10,664 nt of DNA, taken from the NCBI GenBank assembly GCA_034090805.1, contig JAXDRV010000037.1, positions 1-10,664 of the forward strand, given 5' to 3'. How positions within the stretch are numbered: the stretch's first letter is position 1; every line of letters begins with the position of its first letter. Made by a program: the position numbers and the translations under genes. Source of the DNA: Ornithomonoglobus_A sp034090805. GTDB lineage: Bacteria; Bacillota; Clostridia; UBA1381. Below, in pieces: positions 1 to 6,326 of the stretch. The notes under the pieces are model-generated. The model had not been told where the DNA came from, ran no database searches, and worked only from the letters and a program-made list of their open reading frames with translations.

Positions 1-45
1 TTGCTCTCAAAATATTTATTTGGGCAGACTTTATCAATGCGAACT

Positions 46-68
46 GTGTAAAATCTCTGATTTTACAC
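46..68. other. Perfect 10-bp inverted repeat (hairpin)
   Basis: The arms gtgtaaaatc (46-55) and gattttacac (59-68) are exact reverse complements around a 3-nt loop. The hairpin lies about 67 bp past the flippase stop on the minus strand. It is AT-rich and no T-run follows on either strand, so it is not a classical terminator. It could be an mRNA 3'-end stabiliser, part of a double terminator, or an operator for a gene left of the window. The structure is certain; the role is not. Confidence 0.4.
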
Positions 69-98
69 GAAAAATTTTGACAATAGTCATAATTTTTC

Positions 99-123
99 CA
101 AATGCGATTGAAAATCGCATTTG
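99..123 (-). terminator. Possible 3'-end hairpin of the flippase gene
   Basis: The 11-bp arms caaatgcgatt (99-109) and aatcgcatttg (113-123) pair perfectly around the loop gaa. The hairpin starts 11 bp past the TAA stop of the minus-strand flippase gene, where a terminator is expected. On that strand the next bases are GGAAAAATTATG, which is not a U-tract, so intrinsic termination would be weak. It may act with the second hairpin at 46-68 or be bidirectional. Confidence 0.35.
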
Positions 124-134
124 TTCAGTGAGCA

Positions 135-1841
135 TTATTTATACAAACCCATCTTTTTCATTATGCGATATATCGCACTTCCCGCAGGGAGCATTTCTAT
201 TTCGTCTTTATCAAGTGTTTTTAATATAAAGATAAGAGCAATATACAGCACTGCGCCTATCGCTATCGCCGAAAGCGTTGCCACTAAATTTCCGACAAAA
301 TCCGTCCCTAACAGCATTGTTATAACTCGATGCACACCGAAAGCCGCCGCACCCATAACAAGACCTGCTCCGAGAGGTTTCAGCACATATTTAAACAAGG
401 TTATTTTAAGCGTTATATACTTTGACATCACCACAAAGCTTATCAAAAATGCCGTAATCTGACAAACTATAGTGCTTATGACAGCACCGTAAATATTGAT
501 TGACGGAATACGTATCAAAACGACATTAAGTATAACCTTTACTATACACCCTATAAGCAGACCTATCGCCGGAACGTATACCTTGCCTATTCCCTGAAGT
601 GTTCCCGACATTGTTTGACTCAGTCCGCTGAAAAGCAGCGACACCGCAGTCATTGCAAGCATATCATAGCCGAGTGATGCTCCGGGATAGATCACATTAT
701 ATATAGGCTTTGCAAGTGAAATATATCCTATTGCGCACGGCAGAATAAGTATTGTTGAAATAAGGAAGGAATATGAAGCGGTTTTTGACGCTTTTTCCTT
801 ATCTCCCACCGCCAGTGCACCGGCGATTGTCGGCACAAGCACCGTGGCAAACGCAAAGTTCAGCGCAAGCGGAGTATTTATCAGCACATCGCTTTTTGAA
901 AGCATTCCCGCAAGGCGAACCGCCTCGTCATTCAGCTGTGCCTTTGTGGGATTGAGAATTGCCGCAACGATTTTACCCGCATTGTCAAGATGCTCCGGAA
1001 TCCCCGCCGCAAATGCCGCCTCTATACCACGTGTAATTGTTGCGGTATCGATTACTCTGTTGACCGCAGTTATTATAGATGCAAGAGATATGGGAATCGA
1101 AAGCATGAGTATACTGCGCATTAACCGTCCCGTACCGGTCGAGATTGTTTCCGCCGCCGTTTGTCTGAGCTGTTCCCTGATACCGCTGCGGCGCTTTTTA
1201 TAAAACACTGCCAAATACCCGAACGACAAAAGCGTTGCCGCAGACGATGCCGCATTTGCCCATGCCGCCATGATTTCGGGAGTTTGTCCTATAGCGGCAA
1301 CAACGAATATGATTGTCAGTGAGCATTTGAATATCTGCTCAAGCACCTGTGAACGGCTTGTTGCGTCCATGTTGTTCATACCCTGGAAATATCCTCTGAC
1401 AACAGATGACACGCACACGAAGAATATCGATGGTGCAAGCGCGCGTATGCTGTATTCCGCTCCCGGCATATTTATTATGCTTACCGCATAGAAATCCGCA
1501 CCGAAGTAGAGAATTGCGGAGCACACAAGACCTATCGCCGCAAAAAGCAAAAATGCAGTCTTGAAAATCCTGTCCGCACCCTTGTAATCCTTAAGCGCCG
1601 TTCTCTCCGAAACCATTTTTGCAATAGCATTCGGGATACCTACCGATGAAATCGCAAGCAGGACGGTATAAATCTGAAAGCCGGCAGTATAAAATCCGTT
1701 GCCTTTATCTCCAAAGCCGTCGATATTTGTTATCACGATACGATACACCATTCCGAGGAGCTTCACCATCAGCTGTGCAACAAGCACAATCACGACATTG
1801 CCCATAAAGGAATGGGATTTATTCTTTTTTAAATCAGACAT
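135..1841 (-). CDS. SpoVB/MurJ-type lipid-linked polysaccharide flippase
   Basis: This is a 568-residue multi-pass membrane protein of the MOP superfamily, polysaccharide-transporter branch (Stage V sporulation protein B / YtgP-MurJ-like). Members move lipid-linked precursors such as lipid II across the cytoplasmic membrane for wall or spore-cortex synthesis. Family signs are the N-terminal segment with KLLGMVYRI (about 28-36), the stretch ALAPSIFFVCVSSVVRGYFQGM (about 136-157; RGYFQGM is typical), a second inward helix set near PLALNFAFATVLVPTIAGA (about 324-342), and LQGIGKVYVPAIG (about 419-431). Around 12-14 hydrophobic helices are visible, and the C-terminus is basic. The length is near that of SpoVB proteins, with a slightly long loop at about 270-318. 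The ATG is preceded by AAAGGA at 8 nt. The gene has its own promoter, divergent from comF. I cannot separate a SpoVB-like sporulation role from a MurJ-like vegetative one, so I give no symbol. Confidence 0.85.
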   Translation of the reverse strand: MSDLKKNKSHSFMGNVVIVLVAQLMVKLLGMVYRIVITNIDGFGDKGNGFYTAGFQIYTVLLAISSVGIPNAIAKMVSERTALKDYKGADRIFKTAFLLFAAIGLVCSAILYFGADFYAVSIINMPGAEYSIRALAPSIFFVCVSSVVRGYFQGMNNMDATSRSQVLEQIFKCSLTIIFVVAAIGQTPEIMAAWANAASSAATLLSFGYLAVFYKKRRSGIREQLRQTAAETISTGTGRLMRSILMLSIPISLASIITAVNRVIDTATITRGIEAAFAAGIPEHLDNAGKIVAAILNPTKAQLNDEAVRLAGMLSKSDVLINTPLALNFAFATVLVPTIAGALAVGDKEKASKTASYSFLISTILILPCAIGYISLAKPIYNVIYPGASLGYDMLAMTAVSLLFSGLSQTMSGTLQGIGKVYVPAIGLLIGCIVKVILNVVLIRIPSINIYGAVISTIVCQITAFLISFVVMSKYITLKITLFKYVLKPLGAGLVMGAAAFGVHRVITMLLGTDFVGNLVATLSAIAIGAVLYIALIFILKTLDKDEIEMLPAGSAIYRIMKKMGLYK

Positions 1842-1874
1842 AGTACAATTCCTTTCACATCAAACTTACTTATT

Positions 1875-1903
1875 ATTATAATATCATTTTAATATTTAAT
1901 CAA
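1875..1903 (-). promoter_or_regulatory. Sigma-A promoter for the flippase gene
   Basis: On the minus strand, TTGATT (1903-1898) is followed after exactly 17 bp by TATAAT (1880-1875). Transcription should start near 1868, giving a leader of about 27 nt that contains the AAAGGA ribosome-binding site. The region around it is very AT-rich. Confidence 0.75.
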
Positions 1904-1938
1904 CCCTTTTCACAAAAACGTAATATATTTTGTAATAT

Positions 1939-1967
1939 TTGACTAACGGAGCATTTTGTTGTATAAT
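1939..1967 (+). promoter_or_regulatory. Sigma-A promoter for comF
   Basis: TTGACT (1939-1944) and TATAAT (1962-1967) are 17 bp apart, so the start site should be near 1974. This rules out the upstream in-frame ATG at 1956, which lies between the two promoter boxes, and supports the comF start at 2022. Its -35 box is 35 bp from the -35 box of the divergent flippase promoter, so the two could compete or share a regulator. Confidence 0.8.
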
Positions 1968-2006
1968 AATATAAATGCAACTTTTATTATATCATCGGGC
2001 GCATAC

Positions 2007-2011
2007 GGAGG
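2007..2011 (+). promoter_or_regulatory. Ribosome-binding site deciding the comF start
   Basis: GGAGG is 10 nt before the ATG at 2022. A second GGAG at 2017-2020 is only 1 nt from the ATG and is too close to serve. Confidence 0.7.
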
Positions 2012-2021
2012 TGTACGGAGC

Positions 2022-2714
2022 ATGAATATATTTGCACGCATATTTGAAAAGGGGGATTACATTTATTGTATCTCATGCAGACGCAAGAAAAAGTCGGACT
2101 GCTTTTTCGTAACCGACGGCGGAGCCGGTATCTGCACGGAATGTGCGGACAAGCTGCATTTTACAAGGAGCGAAGCAACCTTTGACGCCGCACCGCCGCT
2201 TGCATACATCATAAGTCCTCTCGAATACAAGGGTGCAGCGGTTAAAATTCTGCGGGATTTTAAATTCAGTGGAAAATTCAAAAACGGAGATATTCTCACA
2301 AAAATCCTGACGAATTTTTTGTGTGATTTTTCCTTTAGCGAAAGCTTTACACGCACTGTTCCCGTACCTCTTTCAACGGCACGCCTTAAGGAAAGAGGTT
2401 ATAATCAATCGGAGATTTTGGCACGGGGCATTGCGAAATGTATGGGTGTTCCTCTTGATACGGACGTTCTCATAAGAACACGCAACACCGAAAGGCAGAG
2501 CAGCCTTTCGAACGCATATCGTGCCGCCAATGTCAAAAATGCGTTTGCGGCAACCGAGCTTCTTAAGGGCGAGAAAATAATACTCGTTGATGATATTTAC
2601 ACCACCGGCTGTACCTTAAAAAGCTGTGCCGAGGCACTTATTTACGCCGGTGCAGAAAAGGTTATAGGAATTACGGCAGCAAGAGCATTGCCGAAAAACA
2701 GGAGATTAAATTAA
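2022..2714 (+). CDS. comF: ComF/ComFC-family phosphoribosyltransferase-like protein
   Basis: This 230-residue protein has the ComF layout. A small N-terminal zinc-ribbon has C16-x2-C19 and C38-x2-C41. A type-I phosphoribosyltransferase fold follows, with the family motif VPVPLSTARLKERGYNQS (113-130), the QSSLSNAYRAANVKNAF stretch (159-175) and a PRPP-loop-like ILVDDIYTTGCTL (187-199). In Bacillus and relatives, ComFC acts in the cytoplasm in uptake of transforming DNA with the helicase ComFA. No comFA is in this window, and stand-alone comF genes are common in Clostridia, where the role is less certain. The chosen start follows the promoter and GGAGG at 10 nt; an earlier in-frame ATG (1956) lies inside the promoter. 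No clear terminator follows, so readthrough into tmcAL is possible. Confidence 0.88.
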   Translation: MNIFARIFEKGDYIYCISCRRKKKSDCFFVTDGGAGICTECADKLHFTRSEATFDAAPPLAYIISPLEYKGAAVKILRDFKFSGKFKNGDILTKILTNFLCDFSFSESFTRTVPVPLSTARLKERGYNQSEILARGIAKCMGVPLDTDVLIRTRNTERQSSLSNAYRAANVKNAFAATELLKGEKIILVDDIYTTGCTLKSCAEALIYAGAEKVIGITAARALPKNRRLN

Positions 2715-2772
2715 TGTGAAAATACACAGTGCCTCTCACTTCCTTTCGAGATTTGGAGTATACACATACGCC

Positions 2773-2857
2773 GTCATCCCTCAAGAAGGCAATCTGCACT
2801 CGCCGCCAAGAAGGGCGGACGCACGGAGTGCGGCTTTTGCAAAGCAAAAGTGATGAC
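2773..2857. other. Structured intergenic element (three-stem, repeat-like)
   Basis: Three stems nest without conflict. An outer 6-bp stem pairs gtcatc (2773-2778) with gatgac (2852-2857). Inside, one arm pairs ctgcactc (2794-2801) with gagtgcgg (2826-2833), including one G-T wobble, and continues with ccgcc (2803-2807) against ggcgg (2814-2818). The other arm pairs cttttgc (2834-2840) with gcaaaag (2844-2850) around aaa. Stems two and three abut exactly, as in a three-way junction. The element is richer in GC than the promoter-bearing spacers nearby and contains no convincing gene. I recognise no riboswitch or T-box. It may be a dispersed intergenic repeat, a small MITE-like remnant or a structured leader RNA. 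The pairing is seen directly; the identity is unknown. Confidence 0.5.
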
Positions 2858-2880
2858 AAGTGTCTTTTCCACGTTATGAT
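2853..2880 (+). promoter_or_regulatory. Candidate promoter for tmcAL
   Basis: ATGACA (2853-2858) and TATGAT (2875-2880) each match the sigma-A consensus at five of six positions and are 16 bp apart. Transcription would begin near 2887, at the foot of the hairpin at 2885-2900. The -35 box overlaps the right arm of the structured element. tmcAL could instead be read from the comF promoter. Confidence 0.35.
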
Positions 2881-2884
2881 TTGT

Positions 2885-2900
2885 GCCGCCGCATGGCGGC
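2885..2900 (+). promoter_or_regulatory. GC-rich hairpin before the tmcAL ribosome-binding site
   Basis: gccgcc (2885-2890) pairs perfectly with ggcggc (2895-2900) around gcat. The GGAGG of tmcAL (2906-2910) begins 5 nt later. The hairpin could protect the mRNA 5' end or tune ribosome access. It does not itself sequester the GGAGG. Confidence 0.45.
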
Positions 2901-2916
2901 TGAATGGAGGATTAAT

Positions 2917-4053
2917 ATGAAAGTATCAGCAGTTATTACAGAATACAATCCGTTTCACTTCGGACACAAATATCAGCTTTCAAAAATGTGTGAATTATCC
3001 GATGCGGTAATGGTTATCATGAGCGGGCCGTTTGTGCAAAGAGGTGACGCTGCGGTAACGGATAAATGGACTCGTGCGGGAGCAGCTCTCGAAAACGGTG
3101 CTGACCTTGTTGTCGAGCTGCCGGTAATTTACGCACTTAACAGTGCACGTGAGTTTGCGGACGGTGCAGTGTCTATTCTAAACAGCTCACGAGCCGTCGA
3201 TATACTCTGCTTCGGCTCAGAGTACGGAGATACCGAGCTTCTCGCAAAATCCGCACATCTGCTTGAACACGAGCCGCCGGAGGTATCGGCGAAAATAAAA
3301 CGACTTATCGGCAGCGGTGCGTCATATCCGTCAGCACGTGCCGAAGCTTTTAAGGGATATATTCCCGCCGAGCTTTTGTCAAAGCCCAATGATATTTTGG
3401 CTCTCGAATATATACGTTCCCTCATGCGCCGCAGCAGCAGCATTACTCCCCATGCAATAAAGCGCATCGGTGCAGGGTATCACGATACAGTTATTCAGCC
3501 GTTTGCCAGTGCAACGGGCATACGAAAGAAAATTTTTGAGGGCGATGATATATCAGAGCTGCTCCCCGGTTCGGATTTTGACGTTTATGACCTTTCGGCT
3601 CTTGATTATGCCGTAATTGCACGGCTCAGGTGTATGTCTGCCCGTGAATTGGCTGATATAAACGGAGTGTCCGAGGGAATGGAAAACAGAATATTAAATG
3701 CGGCTTTGGACTGTTCGTCAATATCAGAGCTTGCCGAAGCGGTAAAAACAAAACGGTATACAATGACGAGAATACAACGTGTGCTGCTTTGTGCGCTTTT
3801 GAATATAACAAAAGAGCTTGCTCATTCTCCCGCCAAATACCTGCGTGTCCTCGGTATGACGGCTGCGGGAGCGGAAATCCTGCGCACAATAAAACAAAAT
3901 TCGGAGCTGACGATTATCACAAAAACCGCCGATTATTCCGAAAAGGATCCCGTTTTTGCAGCCGATATAAGAGCGCAGGATATATTCTCGCTGTGCGGCA
4001 AAAACAAAAAGGGCAATGCGGATTATACCACATCGCCCGTTATTGTCAAATAA
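2917..4053 (+). CDS. tmcAL: tRNA(Met) cytidine acetate ligase TmcAL (YlbM family)
   Basis: TmcAL uses ATP and acetate to make N4-acetylcytidine at the wobble position (C34) of elongator tRNA-Met, securing AUG decoding. The 378-residue protein opens with the nucleotidyltransferase signature EYNPFHFGHKYQL (9-21), in which H14-x2-H17 is the HxGH-type ATP site. Further family blocks are SGPFVQRGD (36-44), DKWTRAGAALENGADLVVEL (49-68), FGSEYGD (99-105), KPNDILALEYIR (156-167), SATGIRKKIF (198-207), TKRYTMTRIQRVLL (278-291), YLRVLGM (308-314) and a C-terminal DYTTSPVI. The length is somewhat shorter than that of Bacillus YlbM. The ATG at 2917 has GGAGG at 6 nt; an in-frame GTG at 2860 would add 19 residues unlike the family and lacks a ribosome-binding site. 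Its end overlaps yfcE tail-to-tail by 8 bp. Confidence 0.93.
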   Translation: MKVSAVITEYNPFHFGHKYQLSKMCELSDAVMVIMSGPFVQRGDAAVTDKWTRAGAALENGADLVVELPVIYALNSAREFADGAVSILNSSRAVDILCFGSEYGDTELLAKSAHLLEHEPPEVSAKIKRLIGSGASYPSARAEAFKGYIPAELLSKPNDILALEYIRSLMRRSSSITPHAIKRIGAGYHDTVIQPFASATGIRKKIFEGDDISELLPGSDFDVYDLSALDYAVIARLRCMSARELADINGVSEGMENRILNAALDCSSISELAEAVKTKRYTMTRIQRVLLCALLNITKELAHSPAKYLRVLGMTAAGAEILRTIKQNSELTIITKTADYSEKDPVFAADIRAQDIFSLCGKNKKGNADYTTSPVIVK

Positions 4054-4573
4054 GATTTTTCAGCACAAAGCTTTCGTTTTCGTATATCATATAGCTGTGT
4101 CTCGTACCGTTTTTCGGTATGGATACAGAGCCGGGATTGAGATAGCGAAAGCTTATTGTGTCGGTCTTTACAATTTCATCTGCGCTTATATGCGTATGTC
4201 CGTTCATCAGTATATCGCCGCTTTTTATCGGAGGCGGCGTCTGCGGATTATAGTGATGACCGTGGGTTATATACAGCATTTTCCCGTCAAGATACATTAC
4301 AGCATAGTCCGCAAGTATCGGAAAATCCAGTACCATCTGATCAACCTCGGTATCGCAGTTCCCCCTTACGCACAGAAGAGAGTCTTTTATGCCGTTAAGT
4401 ATCTCAATCACCTTTTTGGGGTTGTATTCCCTCGGCAAGTCATTTCTCGGTCCGTGATAGAGTAAATCTCCGAGTAATACCAGTCTGTCCGCTCTTTCTT
4501 CGTAAAAACGCTCCTTTAGCAATTCGGCAAAATATGCCGAGCCGTGAATATCTGATGCAAACATTAATTTCAT
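4046..4573 (-). CDS. yfcE: YfcE-type metallophosphodiesterase
   Basis: This 175-residue protein closely follows E. coli YfcE (MJ0936/YfcE family), a manganese-dependent phosphodiesterase active on model substrates whose physiological target is unsettled. The calcineurin-like metal ligands are all present: FASDIHG (D8, H10), LLGDLLYHGPRN (D36), VRGNCD (N72), ITHGHH (H104) and NGHTH (H126, H128), followed by the NPGSVSIPK block (146-154). The start is the ATG at 4573, because AGGAG lies 8 nt upstream; the in-frame GTG at 4582 overlaps that AGGAG and cannot use it. It is the last gene of the dnaG operon, 5 nt after the stop of the preceding phosphoesterase, whose final codons carry its ribosome-binding site. 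No terminator is visible before the overlap with tmcAL. Confidence 0.9.
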   Translation of the reverse strand: MKLMFASDIHGSAYFAELLKERFYEERADRLVLLGDLLYHGPRNDLPREYNPKKVIEILNGIKDSLLCVRGNCDTEVDQMVLDFPILADYAVMYLDGKMLYITHGHHYNPQTPPPIKSGDILMNGHTHISADEIVKTDTISFRYLNPGSVSIPKNGTRHSYMIYENESFVLKNLI

Positions 4574-4578
4574 ATCTC

Positions 4579-5277
4579 TCACTCCTCAATCAAAAACGGA
4601 TCAAATTGCAGATAGTCTGCTGAAATCAGGCGGTATTCTATCCCGTCCTCGATGCCGTTTACGGCATTTCTGTGGGATGCTGCATGAAGATGTCCGTAAA
4701 AGCACTTTGTTACTCCGAAATTCTTCATCATATCGGTAAATTTGTTTGGCGTCCGACGTATATCAAGCGGCGGATAATGCGTGAATACGTATTTTTCTTT
4801 ATAATTATCCGCAGCTTTAAGCGACAGTTCAAGTCTAAGCACCTCTCTGTCGTATATTTTTCCGTCCTCCTCGCCGAAGCTCTCCCATGACGGGTTAAGC
4901 CACCCTCGTGTTCCGCACAGTGCAATTCCGTTGTATTCAAAATAATTATTCTGCAAAAAATTCACATCATCAAAGCCATGCTCCTCGGTAAATGAATAAA
5001 GCTTATTCATCGTTGTCCACCAGTAATCATGGTTTCCCTTCAGCAGTATTTTCCTGCCGTTTAAGCCATGAAGAAATTCAAAATCCTTTTCGCTCTGCTC
5101 AAGATACGTCGCCCACGAAAAATCGCCCGGCAGCACAACCGTATCGCCGGGTTTGATTTTTCTCTGCCAGTTATATCGCAGTCTGTCAACATATCCTTCC
5201 CACGCATGACCGAATATATCCATCGGCTTATCGATTCCGAGCGGCAAATGAAGATCCGCTATGGTATAAAGCGCCAT
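4579..5277 (-). CDS. Predicted metallophosphoesterase (COG1768-like)
   Basis: The 232-residue cytoplasmic protein has a complete calcineurin-like phosphoesterase site: IADLH (D8, H10), VVLPGDFSW (D52), LLKGNHDYWW (N82, H83), FTHYPP (H167) and FYGHLH (H196, H198). The aromatic run GNHDYWWT and the GTRGWLNPS segment (122-130) resemble a conserved Firmicutes group annotated only as predicted phosphohydrolase; the substrate is unknown. The gene starts inside the TAATG overlap with the flavoprotein stop and has AAAGGAGA at 6 nt. It is followed by yfcE, a second member of the same superfamily. The two share little outside the metal-binding motifs, so they are not a recent tandem duplication. A nucleotide- or phosphodiester-clearing role would be a guess. 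Confidence 0.85.
   Translation of the reverse strand: MALYTIADLHLPLGIDKPMDIFGHAWEGYVDRLRYNWQRKIKPGDTVVLPGDFSWATYLEQSEKDFEFLHGLNGRKILLKGNHDYWWTTMNKLYSFTEEHGFDDVNFLQNNYFEYNGIALCGTRGWLNPSWESFGEEDGKIYDREVLRLELSLKAADNYKEKYVFTHYPPLDIRRTPNKFTDMMKNFGVTKCFYGHLHAASHRNAVNGIEDGIEYRLISADYLQFDPFLIEE
4582..4586 (-). promoter_or_regulatory. Ribosome-binding site deciding the yfcE start
   Basis: AGGAG on the minus strand lies 8 nt before the ATG at 4573. It is inside the end of the upstream gene, so the two genes are probably translationally coupled. Confidence 0.75.
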
Positions 5278-6326
5278 TACTGCTCTCCTTTGCTTACAAG
5301 CTTTTCGGCTGTTTCGCGCAGCTTACTCTTATCTTCCTCATTCATGCCGAATTTAACAAGAAACGGTTTTTCAAACACCTTCAGACCCGCACTTTTTAAA
5401 AATCTTTCCAACAAATACACTCCCTCGCCGCTCCAACCGCACGAGCCGAAAACCATACACGGAGTATATTTTCTGTTCACCATATCAACAGACGAAACAA
5501 GACGCCATACGGATTCATAAGCGTTTCTGTTTTTCGTTCCCGTCCCCACCGCAAAGAACTTACATTGATTAAGAGCGTTTTTCATTTCCTCAAAATCATC
5601 ACGGTCGGTATCGTATACGCAAACGCTCATGTTCGATTTTTCAAACGCATCGGCAACAATCCTTGCCATTTCTGCGGTATATCCGTAATGCGAAGCATAA
5701 AATACAGCCGCAAACGGTTCTGTTTTTCTCTCTGCGGAATACTCTTTGATATATGTACCTATTTCGCTTATCATTTCGCCGCACATCGAAAAAACTTTTC
5801 TTATGTCAAGCGCAGACAGCCTTTTTGCCGCAGTTTCGGCATAATCGGCATACACGCTTATTACATCTTTATAATAATTTTCCCGTGCGGAAAATATACT
5901 GCCGCAAAACAAAGCCTTTTTCTCAGCACAGTATACCGCCATTGTATCCGTCCACGGCAAATTCGGGAGTATGAAAAACTTAAGAGAAATACTCCCCAGC
6001 TCCAAAGCCGCTCCGTCCTTGGCTATATCATATGGAAATTCCGAATTGAGAATTTCGGTAAGATTTTTTATTCCCGCAGCCGACGCAACTATCCTTGCCG
6101 ACGGATATTCTCTCATAAGTGCAGCGAGCGAGCCTGTATTTTCCGGCGAGGCATGAGTGATGATTATATAATCAAGTCTGCCGTCTCCGAGAGCCGACTT
6201 GAGGTTTGACATATGATTCTCTGCGTTTTTCGCCGCAGTGCAGTCAACAACAACATTTTTCTCGTCTAAAATCAAGTACGAATTATCGCTGTTTTTTCCT
6301 ATATTTATTATTTTTTCTGTCTGCAT
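5277..6326 (-). CDS. FprA-like flavoprotein with degenerate diiron site
   Basis: This 349-residue protein has the flavodiiron (FprA, A-type flavoprotein) layout: a beta-lactamase-like half (about 1-200) and a flavodoxin half (about 205-349). The flavodoxin half looks functional: the phosphate loop YASHYGYTAEMA (210-221), VGTGTKNRNA (260-269) and FGSCGWSGEG (293-302). The metal half does not. The usual HxExDH reads H58-A-S60-P-E62-N63; the LHWPD histidine is P124 in LPWTD; the bridging aspartate of LFSND is S143 in LFCGS; and the late SHG histidine is C182 in MCG. Only the first histidine survives, so normal oxygen or nitric-oxide reduction at a diiron centre is unlikely. The reading frame is intact and no frameshift is evident. 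I prefer ATG 6326 over a TTG at 6341, whose upstream AAGGA directly abuts it; the ribosome-binding site for 6326 is weak, so coupling to prmA (19-bp overlap) is likely. Redox partner or regulator is possible. Confidence 0.8.
   Translation of the reverse strand: MQTEKIINIGKNSDNSYLILDEKNVVVDCTAAKNAENHMSNLKSALGDGRLDYIIITHASPENTGSLAALMREYPSARIVASAAGIKNLTEILNSEFPYDIAKDGAALELGSISLKFFILPNLPWTDTMAVYCAEKKALFCGSIFSARENYYKDVISVYADYAETAAKRLSALDIRKVFSMCGEMISEIGTYIKEYSAERKTEPFAAVFYASHYGYTAEMARIVADAFEKSNMSVCVYDTDRDDFEEMKNALNQCKFFAVGTGTKNRNAYESVWRLVSSVDMVNRKYTPCMVFGSCGWSGEGVYLLERFLKSAGLKVFEKPFLVKFGMNEEDKSKLRETAEKLVSKGEQ

Noticed and set aside
77..93. TTGACA (77-82) as a promoter -35 box
   Set aside because: The only TATAAT-like hexamer nearby (cataat, 88-93) is 5 bp away, and nothing suitable lies at 16-18 bp.
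1956..2021. Upstream in-frame ATG that would lengthen ComF by 22 residues
   Set aside because: It lies between the -35 and -10 boxes of the comF promoter, so it is not in the mRNA, and the added residues are unlike ComF.
2671..2859. 62-codon minus-strand open frame across the end of comF and the structured element
   Set aside because: It overlaps a conserved gene and a hairpin-rich region, has no recognised domain and is best explained by the inverted-repeat sequence.
4574..4582. GTG start adding three residues to YfcE
   Set aside because: The AGGAG overlaps this GTG, whereas ATG 4573 has it at 8 nt and matches the family N-terminus.
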